Shown here piece by piece: positions 24,744 through 37,643 of a stretch of 64,000 nucleotides of DNA. The DNA lies in contig NC_049988.1 of assembly GCF_000003815.2 (NCBI RefSeq), positions 8,817,696 to 8,881,695 of the forward strand. The letters are read 5' to 3'. Each line of letters begins with the position of its first letter. The first letter of the stretch is position 1. The DNA comes from Branchiostoma floridae (lineage: Eukaryota > Chordata > Leptocardii > Amphioxiformes > Branchiostomatidae). Made by a program: the position numbers and the translations under genes. The notes below the pieces were generated by a model. It saw only the letters and a program-made list of their open reading frames with translations, ran no database searches and was not told the origin of the DNA.

Positions 24744-26698
24744 ATCTATTATCAGTAGTGGCAAAATATTGGACATTCTGAAACATGGGGCATTTCAAAA
24801 ACTTACAAATAAGCTTACAAACCAACGGGTTATCGATTTATATACATTATTGTGTTTTCATAACAGTCTGCCTTCAGTGGCTACGAGTAAAATGTACACC
24901 GGGGGTTCATTCATGTCACCCTTGGGAATTTCAGTAAAGAGGACTAACAGGTTGCCCGGTGTCGTTCATGGCCCGTTGCTTGCCCGCTATATCGAGCTGC
25001 GATGTTTTCGTCAACCCTTACGTTACGGAAGCCCGTCCGCTATCTCGAGCTGCGATTTTTTTAGTCAACCCTTACGTTACGGAAGCCTGTCCGCTATCTC
25101 GAGCTGCGACTATTTTAGTCAACCCTTACGTTACGGAAGCCTGTCCGCTATCTCGAGCTGCGATGTTTTAGTCAACCCTTACGTTACGGAAGCCTGTCCG
25201 CTATCTCGAGCTGCGATTTTTTAGTCAACCCTTACGTTACGGAAGCCTGTCCGCTATCTCGAGCTGCGATGTTTTAGTCAACCCTTACGTTACGGAAGCC
25301 TGTCCGCTATCTCGAGCTGCGATGTTTTAGTCAACCCTTACGTTACGGAAGCCTGTCCGCTATCTCGAGCTGCGATTTTTTAGTCAACCCTTACGTGTGT
25401 GAGGTTGACGATTTTGAAAATGACCACCAAAATCGACTTCATTTGTTAGGTAGTGATTTTTGGCCATCAGAAGGAGAACTAATATTCCGACATTCAAAAT
25501 GTTGTGCAGAGCTTTGGGAGCTTACATGTCCAATTTTCCTCTAAAGAACGCTGTGAAGGGGAAGAAACGTGAGGCCGGCGAGCACACAGCTGGAAAAATC
25601 CGGCTGTTGGAAGAATTTAGCAGTCATCAGTACACAAGCTGTCACCGAGCTTCTGTTAAGCGAAGTTCTCGTAAAAATATTACATATAGCATAATCTAAA
25701 ACATTTCGAAAAAATGTTTCTCTGGTAAAATGTGTAGTATGACCTTCGAGTTTACACTTGGAAGCACATTTGCTAAACACGTGCCAAGCCAGGCGTGCAT
25801 GCTGCTGGTCATTCAGAGGGGCCAAGGAGAAAAGCTCCTTAATGGGGCATTCTCCAACGATTCTGGTAGACATGAACTAAAAGAATCACACCGGGCTGTG
25901 TCTCCACCTAAAAACGTTCGGTTTAAAAGATCATAGGACTGGTATTAAACGCTCCATTTTTTCATATTTTCGTGTCTTTATATAGACTGTTTCGATATTC
26001 GTTGGGACTTGGGGCCCTGAGTGTTTGGATTTTGCGTATAATTGACCACTTCCGTCAACGGCCCACACAGGACCACTTCCGTAACGTTTGACGAAAAGAT
26101 CGCAGCTCGAGATAGCGGACACGCAACTGGCTAGAACTGGCTTCCGTAACGTAAGGGTTGACTAAAAAATCGCAGCTCGAGATAGCGGACAGGCTTCCGT
26201 AACGTAAGGGTTGACAAAAAAATCGCAGCTAGATATAGCGGACAGGCTTCCGTAACGTAAGGGTTGGCTAAAAAATCGCAGCTCGAGATAGCGGACAGGC
26301 TTCCGTAACGTAAGGGTTGACGAAAAAATCGCAGCTCGTAGGGTTTGGTGGAAAAACTTGGTTGCGTGTGTCTTGTGTCTTGTTAAGAAGGACCACCCGT
26401 GCTAATGCTGTTATGTAAGGTTTGCTTGAGACTCGGTGTCCCTCTTGTGTCAGGATGGCGTGTGTCCCTTGTTAGGCTGTGGAAGGTTTTGGACGAAGGG
26501 TTGATGGAAAATGTGTATACTGTCCCAGCCCAGACAACATGAAATTCAAGTACCTGATTGGCATGTAAGGTGGATTGTGTTGCAAAAATTGGTGAATTCC
26601 CTTGGGTGCAATATCATTCTACGTTAGGTCTTCTGTTAGGTTTGGAAATGCCCCATGTTTCACAATGTCCAATTTCTTGCCATGTATATCTATTATCA
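24744..26698. mobile_element. 1.9-kb foldback element with 11-bp target duplication
   Basis: The element 24755-26687 has inverted ends matching over about 35 bp (core GAAACATGGGGCATTTC). Inside the ends lie tandem 53-56-bp units running GTCAACCCTTACGTTACGG to TATCTCGAGCTGCGAT: about eight forward at about 25010-25395 and about four inverted at about 26095-26335. Perfect direct repeats ATCTATTATCA at 24744-24754 and 26688-26698 flank it. A unique middle of about 700 bp shows no transposase. MULE-like by target-duplication size (inference). Confidence 0.8.
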
Positions 26699-29600
26699 TA
26701 ATACCGGTACGTTTACGACGATTTCTCTAGCCATACTGATTTGACACATTGTCAACGCATCATTTTCTCCAGTTACATGTTGCTGTTATAGGTTACCCTT
26801 GCCACTTCTTCTGTGTAACTTTTCTGCCACTCTTGTCCTGCTAAAAGCGTAATATTGTAATTGTAACACGCCGCGGAATTACACGGCGAACGGGCGCATG
26901 GTTGGGAGGGGAAAAAAATACCGGTAGGAAGAAACACGGCACAATTAACTGCCGCTATGTACCTTTATACATCCTCTGATGTTCCTTCCTTTTCTGTCAG
27001 TAAATGCATAAAACATAAACCTGCATGAGCATACAAAATGTCATGAGAAAACGGACGTATACTGTCAAGAATTTTCAATTATATTCTGTCCGTCACAACC
27101 GCTATGACGTAACACTTCACTGCTAGCGTAGATATAAAAATGGCGGGAAAATGGCTGCGTACGTTCAATTTTGCCCATTCAGTCATAGATCCGGGCTATT
27201 ATGCAACGGTTCTTCACACTTTTACATGAGTTGTAGGTCACCAACAGAAATTCAAGATTGTTGTTGAATCATGTTCGTCTTGTGCCGTGAGCATGTGTAA
27301 TTATGATCTATAAATTTGGCAATGAATGTGACAGTGTGTTCGTCCCACGACGAGCTGCCTACCCCGAAAAAGATACTGAAAACTTTTGGCCTTGTTGTCT
27401 TCGAATGCATTGTTATCGATGCTTTGTAAATGATGTATTGGACACCTAGATGTCTGAAGTGTGCACAGCTCAGAAATAACTATTGTTGCATGTGTAGATC
27501 TCTTTAAGTTCCAGTATTTTGAATCTACCGGTATAAGTCTTACTACCGGTATTATGCCAATGCATGTTATACCTTAGTGGGGATTTAAGCCTTGGTTCTC
27601 TTGTTACTATGTTGAATAAGAATCTTGTCACTTAAACAAACATGCTGTGTGCTTTCCTACCATGGCTTTCCTACCAAAATCTTTGATGTCTCTCATATTT
27701 TGTTTTTCAAAGAGTTGAGCACTCATCTTAGCACACTTCTCTCCATTGTTAATGAGATTGTGAGTGACTTTTTCCCAAGTTACTCAGTTGATAGCACATT
27801 GAAAATGTGGTATTCATACAAAACTCTAAAAAAATATTGTACTCTTAACAATGAAGTATATCTCTATACCATAAATTTCATTCTTCATAATTTTTACTTA
27901 CCCTTATATCAAGCTATGATATTGTAACAGTTACAACTTTCTTGAGTAAGTGGCAAAACAGTAAATTGGTTGTAATGCTAGTTCACCTTTAGCTTTCAAA
28001 ATTTATCCGTCATTTTAAAAAAGGGTATTTAGAGGGATATCAAGTCAATTGACCATTATTTTCATACATTTTGTATTTCAATACTATAAGAAATAGTTTG
28101 AAGACACCTTCTCTAAATACCTATCTTAAAAACAATAGATATAGGTTACCCAGCAGATACAGGTGAACTAGCTTTACCAAAGACTGTAAACCACTTAAAA
28201 CTGTTCGCTGCATTGCGCTAAAAGCTTTCATAGAAGGTCCAGCCTAATCATGGGTGTGGCATACAATTTCCCTGAAGATCTTGCATCAGACAGTATGACA
28301 CCATCTTTATAAACTATACAACTGAAGGTTAGATTGTGGTAAACCTTTCAGGGCAGTTTTACTCCCCAGTGAAGTGATAAATGGAAAGGAGAATGCTCCG
28401 ATGATAACAGACAAGCCTCCCATGACTATTGCAATCCATGAGAATATAAAAGCAACAGCTGTGGTCAGTAGAGGGCTTGATCCTTGTTTCAAAGCCTCCT
28501 TTGAGCACACATCAGAAATCCGATACAGTCTATCAGTTACCATCTTCTAAGCCTCTAGGTTAACACCCTGGGAGTGCCATGCATTACATTGACTTTAATG
28601 AAAAGAAAACTTTGGAAAATGAGCCCCTCTTAGGACAAGCCCCATTCAGCACTCTTTTTGTACTTACCAGTGACCTAAATTCTTGTTGATAGTCTTCATA
28701 TATTATTCAGTTTCCATATAGTTGCCTAAATTGGATTAAGTGGAAGGTGGAGAAACGGTCCGGAAATCAGTTCAGTTCAGTTCAGTTCATCCTCATATGA
28801 GGTGCCACATCATATGAGGAAATACACCATACATTTAGTACCTGTTTTTGTCCCTTTTAATAGCGTGAGTTATCTTTAATAGATTTGCCATTTTATGCAT
28901 TTTTTTCCAAAAGTCAACATTTGTCAATATTTCCAGGAAATGAATCTTGCATCATCAATGGTATTTTCTATCAAAATTGTGTTACATCACTTGCAAAAAA
29001 GCAATATACAGACCACATTTGGTCAAAAGTTAGAAAGACTCCAGGGAAATACACCCATCTGACTTTCAAAGACACCTTTACTTTCTTGTGCATGAATAGC
29101 AGAGTAATGCCTTTTAAGGGGTCAATCCGTGAAGAGAAACTCCTTTTTGCTTAGCTTTACTGAAGCTCTCAGGGGGTGTTAGCTCGTGACATAAGTGCTA
29201 AGGTCCCTAGTCCTGGATATGCACAGGAAGAACTGATATTGTGTAAACTACATGTACACTAGCTAGATTCCCCTGAAGTCAAGAGTATTGAAGGAGATAT
29301 ACAGAAGATAGAATTTTTTTTCAATATAGTATTCTCACCCTGTAAAGGTCATCTTTCTGCAAAATGGCATTGAAAAAAAAATCACTAAACCTGAGGTGTG
29401 AACTCTGAATAAAGTGACATTTTGCTCAAAGGTCTATTCCGGACACAGAAAGGTTATAATGAGATTGGTGATGATAAGAGTCCAAGGAGACTAGTGGTAA
29501 TGTGCTGATGGGACACAGCCATGCTGACTAATCTGTACAGTCTCTGGAGCTCTGCTGCTCACTGATGCCTAGATAACAGGCACTCCGGTGGTACGAGCAG

Positions 29601-32600
29601 ACCCTGTGATGCGCACTTGTCTAAGCACATGCTCAACCTTTTCTTTCCATTACAACTGTTTTCTGTATCAAAGTCATTTGCATTTTCTTGAGAAAGAAAT
29701 TTCTGTCTAACTTTTGAATAGCCCAAGGAACAACTAAATCAAAAACAGTTGCACAGAAGTGCAGTAGATGGTCTTCTGTGTTAGATTTAAAAAAATGCTG
29801 AAGTCTTGACTTCTTCAGTAACTGGAGACATATGGTGATATGAGTGATTGAGCAATGAATGGTTGTTGATTCAAAATGGGCTCATAAAAAGATATGTATA
29901 ATCTTTAAGACATTGAAACTCACCCAAATAATGTTTCTGAACTACAACATTTGAAAGGACACTTGCTTCTCTGAGTAACTCAGTCTAACATTTCGGAGCA
30001 AATAAAAGGTGGGGTATCTCTCCTTGGTTCTGAAAGATGAATTGTCATGAGTGTCTGCCATCTTGTCAGGATTGCTGCTGAGTTTGGAACTTATATTGTT
30101 TAGTTATGTTTGTGCAGTAGTGTCAGTGGCTGTGAAAGCTTTACTATAGCTTTCTTGACATCGTCAATGAAGATATTAAAAAAACTGCACTTGCAAAAAG
30201 CTTACCCCCTTGACAGAGACGGATGGAGGGCAGCAATCAGACCAAAACAACTTGACGAAACGTCCAACCCTCGCAAGACAGGGAACAACGGACCATAAAC
30301 CAGATAGTGAGTGAGCGAGCGAGTGAGTCATTTTAACTGAAACCACTTTGGGAGTCTATTCCAGTCCTAGTAAATCAAAGTAACATCAAGTATCATCAAA
30401 CAAAACAAAACAAAACAAAAACAAAACAAATGGACTAGAATTGAATGGAATAGAATATGGATCAAAGTTGATTCTGAAAATGGCTCTTCAAAATTTGATT
30501 CCATTGCATCATTGCATTTAATATTGTAAATTCTCATCTAAGAAAGTAGCGGAACATGACATCCTTTGCTATTTCCACCCACACTATTCCCTCAATTCGA
30601 AACCAGCATAATTTTAGCTCTCTCCAATCCTATAGCATTAATTCTAATTGGATTAAGCTCCCAGTTTATCTATCTTCCACTTCTTGCCCTTGCAAACTTT
30701 AATCCAATGTATAAAAGTACTAATCCTATAAAAGCACCTGTCACCAAAGGTTCCATAGAAAAAAGCACTCAAATTCCTGTTAAGAGCCCAATATATCCAT
30801 CCATTAGCCCGGTGACATTTCAAAACTGATACATATCATCCCCAAGGGAAGATGACACTGAATCACTGGTCTTAAGCTTACCGTGGACACATTTTAACCT
30901 ATGACAGACATCAGATGCTATGTCTGCAGTGGATTGATCTCCAGCAGACTGTTGCAAATGATAGGATACATTACTTTAGGCAGGATTCCCCTGACGCTAG
31001 TCCTGCTTCACCTGTTCAAGTGTTTGAAACACAGTGATATCCTTCAGTGTCACATGAAGACATAAAAACATGCTAGGTACTGGACGTATAAAAGTACTGG
31101 CAATGTCAGTTGTAATGTGAAGACATTATGATCCAATGCTTTCCTTTGAGCTTATCAATAAAGAGTATTCATTTACTAATAGGTGGTTTGGTGCTTGTAT
31201 TGTTTAGGTTTTCCTGTACATGCATGTGAGATACATGTTCACTAAAGCAGAATTTATTTTGCAAGATGAATAAATGAACACCCAGCGCATTGCTGCAAAA
31301 AATGTAATTTCTGTCAAATATCAGGGTCATATCCCAATACATTTTCCTACTGTGGAACATAACTTGTGTGGACATAACTGGGGCATAACTCTTGTTCTTA
31401 TATACTAGTAACCCAGTTGGTTTGTTCTTGATTTATAAATCTGTTTGGGTCACGTGTTGTTAACTTTAACAGTCTAATAGGCTGTTGCTCTATATATATT
31501 CAATCCAGAAAAAAACACAAAAACAACGTGAGTCACTGCTCAGCTTTGTTGACGTCAAGAATTAATCATAATGCCCCCCTGGATATCTGACTGATTTCAT
31601 TGGTTGGAGAATCAATAATTGAGTATACACCCCCACATGCTAATGCTGCATCATAATGTACTGAGCAGGCGTGGGTGAATAGCTCACCATAAAAACAGAC
31701 GCACCAAAGTCTTAAGTACATACGGTGGATTTCTTGTCCAGGGTAGCATCTTGTTGGGCGGGACGTGCTAACAATCAGGCAAGTGTATTTGATTTGAGTA
31801 TGGCAAACGACTGCAGCTACTTGTTTGCTTGTATTGACGTGTTTCTTTTCATTCTGCTTTCCATCTGCAAATATTGAAGTTAACCTGATTCTGCTTTGGG
31901 GCTGCAGTTCAATGTGTGCAAGAGATAAGAAATATTTTGAGGTACTATTTGTCACTAGACTTTCTTGTCCATGGCTTTATGAAAGTTCTAAGCAGTTATT
32001 TTACGAGAGTGAAGTTTTTTTGTTGTTGATAGAAATTACTTAATGGAGGGGGCTTGCATCATGGTTTGACCAATCTTAGACATGGACTTGATGCGTTTAT
32101 TGAAGGCAATGTTTACATGCTGATCTCATGTCTTAAATGTCCTGCACTTTGTGTTACTTTAAGGAGAGGAAACCTAACACTGGTTGCTTACCATGATAAG
32201 GAGGATGTGCAAATGTGGGCAAAAAAAAGAGAACATTACTTGCATTCGATACCAACAAAAAGTTGTCTTTGTTTTTCCATGATATCAACGGCTACCACAT
32301 GAATATGTAGAAAAGATGGACAAAAAATTGTGTAATAATCATTTCTTAGCTATCTTTGAACTGCACTCCACATTTCAAAATGGGTGTATTCTATTAAAAA
32401 GTGTTCACACTTAAACACCTTAAATCCCCTTTCCATTGTCAAATCCTTTTTTTGGAATCAGATTGTTTGCAGACAAAATAGATTCATGTATGCAGTATGA
32501 CTCCTGTATGTTTACCAAATGATTAATTGATAAATCCTCTCTCTTGGTCTACCAAGGGGTTGGTTAACATAAAGACATGTATTATGATGTGGGTTTTATG

Positions 32601-33360
32601 CCATTCGGTAATCAGAAAAATATAATAGCTGTAATGTAAATATAACTTCTCAAAGCTGAGGATTTTGAGATCTTAAATGATAACAGGAACCTTCAGGTTG
32701 TGATTAATGGGTGTGGTATAAAGGCATAATAGAGTCTTCCTTTTGATATCTTGATGATTATACTACAGCCTAATATATGCTTTTTTACTGTATCTGTAAC
32801 TGAATGCAGGGGCATTTTGTATTATTGTTGTTCAATTTTTGTTTTCATCAGTACAAATGACTTAACTGTAAAAAGTACTCAACTTCCTCACTGTCCATCA
32901 TCGGTAACGTTATATCTGTGATCAAATAGTGGGCCTCTCAAGAACATTCCCTTGTTTTACATCACGGTGTCACGTCACGGCTGATGGAACATTCCCTCGC
33001 GCCAGGGTTGCGCTTGCCAAAAACGACACTTTGAGAAACTGTATGGATTTTATTTCACAGTAAAAGTGACTATAAGCACTTTCAACTTACTGTACTCTAC
33101 TTATATTTTTGATATCTGTACCTATTTTACCTACTTTTTTAGGTGGCTCCTGTTCTTAAATATATATTGATGATTTTGATGATTTCAAATTGGTTCTCCT
33201 AATTGAGTAATTCCCAGTAATTCAAAGAAAAAAGGAAGACTATTGGCTAAAAGCCCACATAGTTGTTTCTCTTGAAGCGAAGCCTCAATGTGCAATACAT
33301 GTATCTGCCAAAATGTTCTACTGTTTCACTTACATGTATACCACAATCTATTCTCTACAG
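26699..33360. other. Intronic region upstream of the nested GPCR, no supported coding exon
   Basis: It contains short simple repeats (AAAAC run near 30395-30430, GAGC/GAGT run near 30310) and an AAAATGGCGGG word at 27136. A full CRE palindrome TGACGTCA lies at 31550-31557, next to a TATATATA stretch near 31492, about 1.8 kb upstream of the GPCR start. It could contain a non-coding first exon of the GPCR, but I cannot place one. Confidence 0.35.
28307..28543 (-). other. Small open frame with a hydrophobic stretch, doubtful
   Basis: A 78-codon frame with a 35-residue hydrophobic segment (TTAVAFIFSWIAIVMGG and onward). It has no recognised family, no splice support and no second exon. It could be chance in AT-rich DNA or an unrecognised small membrane peptide. 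Confidence 0.12.
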
Positions 33361-34677
33361 GAGTTGATTCTGCAGTGAAGAGGAATGGCTTGGAACATCA
33401 CAATGTACAAGGAGGATATGAACTTGTCTCTGATCCAAGGCAATGACACCTATGAGCAGGATCCTACCTGGCAGGGCTTCAATGAGTACCTGCTGAAAAT
33501 CATCTATCTTGTCTTAGTCATCTTCTGGATGGTGACTGGCTGTGTTGGTAACGTGCTTGTCATGGCCGCCATCGCAACTCACAAGCGACTTCGAACTCTC
33601 GCAAACATCTTTGTTGTCAACCTCGCCATAGCCGACATTATCGTGTCTTCGATAATCAATGTCTTCACAATCATCAGCATCATGTCTGATGGCGAGTACT
33701 GGGAAATGCGGCCGATGCTGTGTGACGTGATTGGTGGAATGTGCGTCATTGTCTGCGTGTGTTCCATGTACAATATTGCCGCCATTGCTGCCAACCGCTA
33801 CATAGCCATCTGCCACAACTCTTACTACCACGACATCTACACTCATAGGAAGACCGTCCTCATGGCCATTAGTCTGTGGGTGCTGTGCACACTGCTGGAC
33901 TTGCCAAACTTCCTGGGTTGGGGCGGGCATCACTACGACCGCAAAACCATGATCTGCTCCTACAACCACCTCGCAGACTACAGCTACACACTCTTCCTGA
34001 TCCTGTTGGGCCTCGGCTTGCCTATGGGTGTCGTCATCTTCTGCTACATCTGCTTGTACATCCACGTACAACAGAGCCGCAAAAACCTAGCAAAACTGTC
34101 CGGGAAAAACGCCATCATCTACATGAAGGCCTCAAAGTCTGTACAGTACCCTCCAAAGTCACCCATGATGAGCAAGTCCACCAAGATTGACAAGAGCCTC
34201 AAAGTATCGGAACACTCCAAGAAAAAGGGATGGGGCCGAATGACCAACAGTGACATTCGCCTCCTCAAAACACTGCTGGTCATTTTCATCAGCTTTGCAT
34301 TATGCTGGACGCCGTATGGTGTTATCTTCTTGGTGGACTCCAAAGGACAATGGCCAAAGCCTGTGTACGTCATGGCAATCATTCTTGCGCACTTGAACAG
34401 TAGCATGAACAGTGTAATCTATGGCGTGATGAACCGCAGCTTCCGACAAGCCTACATCGCGCTCTTCCGGAGATGCTTTTGCAGACAACACAACGACAGC
34501 TACTTCGGGGGCAAGACCACACAAGTTTACAGCAATGCAAACCACAATGGAATCTATCACAGCAATGCTAACGTCAACGATATTCAGATGATTCAGTTGG
34601 GGCATCACGCCAATGGCAGAAGAGATAGAGATAGAGATAGTGCCAGCAATGATACGCCAAGTGATGTCAAGTTTTAA
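33361..34677 (+). CDS. Melatonin-receptor/Moody-Tre1-like class A GPCR, complete CDS
   Basis: The CDS is 33385-34677, 430 residues. An acceptor-like TTCTCTACAG at 33351-33360 implies an upstream non-coding exon. An in-frame TGA at 33376 and a good ATG context (GGAATGG) fix the start. N-glycosylation sites: Asn4, Asn13, Asn20. TM1 is about 36-60. TM2 has LAIAD (Asp84). The Cys113-Cys191 pair would form the extracellular disulfide. TM3 ends NRY (137-139) instead of DRY, TM6 has CWTP (307-310), and TM7 has NSVIY (342-346) instead of NPxxY. The NRY and N(S/A)xxY pair and the NIFVV.LA.AD block resemble melatonin receptors and their invertebrate Moody/Tre1 relatives. The tail has palmitoylation-type Cys364/366, an RDRDRD run and a C-terminal VKF that could bind PDZ domains. 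The ligand cannot be deduced. It lies antisense within CAPN7 intron 5. Confidence 0.9.
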
Positions 34678-35074
34678 ACAATGGGTCTACAAAAATGGCA
34701 AAGTCTCCTACTACAGATCCTTATTGACATTCTGTTGATTGCTCTCATATGTATTATCTTGTCATTCAAACGACAAAATTTGGAGGGTGTGTCCCAGATT
34801 CATTTGCACAGAGCAAACCTTTGTGAAACGGAAAGCTTAAGTGATGTCTTTCTTCTACTTTTCAAATTTAAACACTAATTTTTCTAGCATACAAATTAGA
34901 AGTGACGTTCTCTGAAACAACCAAAAATCATAATCCAGAATCACTTTCCAGATGTGAATGACAGAATCTGAAGAGATTCTTGGCAAATTATAACATGTGC
35001 ATTACTAAACTTTGAGAAGACAAGTAAACTTTTCATGGCAGATATTATCAAAATTAAAAGAAACAACATATTAA

Positions 35075-35549
35075 ATCCCCTTCACACGAGAAGGAATGAG
35101 CCGGAATGCCGTAAGAATGAAAATTCTTGTCTATTCCTGTGAATTCGTAGTGCATTCTAGACATTCTTACGGCATTCGAAATATCCTTTCGGCCACATTC
35201 TGGCAGGATTCGAGGTGGCTTGCCGTATCGGTTCTCCATCGAATGAGATAAGAATGTTTCGAATAATGTTAGAATGCCATAGAATGCGGTCAGACTGCAG
35301 TTAGAATAGTTAGAATACACTAAGAATCCACTACGAATGCCATTCGATATTTCTCCACTTCGAATGCACCTCGACAGTTTTTAACATGTCAAAAACTTTC
35401 GAGCCAGCCAAAAGAACGGGGACGAATATCTCGAATGCAGTAAGAATGTTTAGAATACATTACGAATTGCGAGGAATTTCCACGAATAGAAAAAAAATTT
35501 CATTCGGACGGCATTCCTGCTCATTCGTGCTCTCGTGTGAAGGGGGCTT
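35075..35549. mobile_element. MITE packed with GAATGC/GCATTC words
   Basis: Inverted ends CCCCTTCACACGAGAA / CTCTCGTGTGAAGGGGG extend through GAATGAGC.GGAATGCCG. Flanking TA dinucleotides are compatible with a short target duplication. The interior repeats AAGAATG, GAATGC, CATTCG and similar words dozens of times on both strands. Non-coding, about 0.4 kb downstream of the GPCR stop. Confidence 0.7.
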
Positions 35550-35585
35550 ATGTACTATAGTTGAAGAATGTATATAGTACAGTGT

Positions 35586-37622
35586 ACAGCACAACTCATT
35601 TTTTTCTGACACCTGGTAACGGCACAAACTGTATATTCGACACCCCTTTTATCCGACACTTTTCATCACCTATCTGTCAGTAAAAATCTACCGCTGGCAT
35701 GCAAATTCTTTCTAGTGCTTTATAAAACCAGTAACATGTATGACATAAAACCTTGAAAATTTGAGGTCTCAAAGATCGCATGTTGGAGCAGCAAGTTAAT
35801 CAATCTTCCGGTGTGTTTTCCTGCCGTTAATGAAGCCGTGGGACGGGGGCAGAGGTCATGATTTCGAGGGATCTTACATTACGTCTTTACATTACAAAAC
35901 CATAATCACAGTGAATAAATAACAAATCAATGAACTGTCCATTGATGACAACCAACATGCCTTGGAATGTCTCTCCTTCAAGTACAACGCGGCTTTGTTA
36001 TGCTTATCGGCAGCCTTCCGAACACAGGCGCCATTTTGAAAATGTGCATCAGCACCCCCAATCTGCAATGCTCACATCCCAATACACAGCAAGGCGGATC
36101 TCACCGGCGATACCAACAGCCCCACATGGGGACGTACTGTAAGGAGTTTGTAGTGTGTTGTGTGGGTATATTTTTTGGGAACCATTCACAAAACAACGTA
36201 TTTACCGACATTTGCTTATCAAACAACGGATTAAAAGTTTCATAGAACGTCATAACCGTGTAGCGGAACAGCAGAAAGGATTTACCACTGGTTGATGCAT
36301 TTTTGGGCCATGTTTAGATCGCGATGCCGGCAGTTTACCGACATGCCGATGAAACCTTGAGTAAGCGCCTGCCGATTGATACAAATTTGACGTTGTAAAT
36401 ATGAAATTCGTTGATAATCAGCCTTGTCATATTATTGTGACGGATTAAATTTCCCCTGGGAATAGAATCCCAAGGGACTTGCTATCAGTTACACTCTCTT
36501 TGAAGTGTTAATTTCTGCTGATACCACGGAAAGTGGGAGACCAATGCACGTGTAGTGATGGCCGGGGAAACATAGTAAGCAGTGCACTAAATAGTTTCCG
36601 GAATGCCCAAAAGCCTGCTTGTTTATTCATGGTTCAGTGTTGAAAATGCTGGAAAGTGTCGGATAAATGTTCTATGCCGTTAATTACATTAAGTCCAGGA
36701 AAAAAAATTCAGGAAGTATGTAAATAAATATATAAACAAATATTGTAAAATATAATGTACAGTATTGTGATGTGAAGTAAAATGTTATGATTTAGGTATG
36801 TGTAAATATAATATATAACGTTATAAAGATATATATATATTATCCAAGGTTCCAAACAACCAGTTTCTCAGTTGTACTGTGCAACCATACTTAGTTTGTT
36901 GCAACTTACTAGTAGTTTCAAACGTGCTGCCTACTTGTAGAGCAGATAGTATTAAGCTGAGATTGCCCACTGGGTAACCTGGCTTTAAAGGTATTACAAG
37001 GTATCATGTTACCAGAAATTTAGAGGTCATGCATGACTACAGCCGGAAAATGTACTACTGTACTGCTTGTGTATATATCCCCTAAATTCCTTATTGGAAG
37101 GGAATTAAATAACACAAATCACAGGCTCAAATATACTTATAACATTAAGTATCACATACAGGGTTCATCTACTAGATAATCTGATGGAAAACTTCTCTCA
37201 ATTCTACACTAAGACTGTTTAGTACTGTGTACATAAGTACACTTAGTGAACATGTCTTGTATGGAAAATAGCATTTGTAACTTTTCAGGAAGAAACTGGT
37301 TTAAACTGGAAATTCAGTCTCTGGTTTAAACTGGAACTTCTGGTGTTCTAACTTTGACATATCTATGATGGATAACCAGATAACAGCGAGACTTAGTGTC
37401 TTGTTTTGGTGTAGAAACTATTAGGTTGCACTGAACTGAAAAATTACTGACATTATTGAAGGTAGGTTTGAATTTTGCCTCTGAATTTGAATACTATTAA
37501 GAAGATACACTAGACTGAGTGTATGTGTGTACTGAACTGAACTGATGTGTGAAAGTCATCTTTGAAATTACTTTTACTTTCACTCAAGGATGTGAAAATG
37601 CAGGAGCAACAATAGTCAATCA
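35586..37622. other. Intronic, nothing recognised
   Basis: Open frames at 35930-36245 overlap a slightly GC-richer patch but lack domain or consistent splice signals. AT-rich TATA runs occur near 36720-36845. Confidence 0.35.
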
Positions 37623-37643
37623 TTCAGCACCAAGGACAAACAT
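37623..37643 (+). promoter_or_regulatory. RE1/NRSE-like motif 4
   Basis: TTCAGCACCAAGGACA followed by AACAT. The 5' sixteen bases are RE1-like and the 3' end deviates. It lies 2.9 kb downstream of the GPCR stop codon, inside CAPN7 intron 5. Confidence 0.35.

Noticed and set aside
24769-25224. 151-codon frame with repeated SQPLRYGSLSAISSCD
   Set aside because: It is produced by the 55-bp tandem units inside the second foldback element.
33514-34608. Several open frames antisense or out of frame to the GPCR
   Set aside because: They overlap a clearly coding sequence and have no domain; they are shadows of its codon bias.
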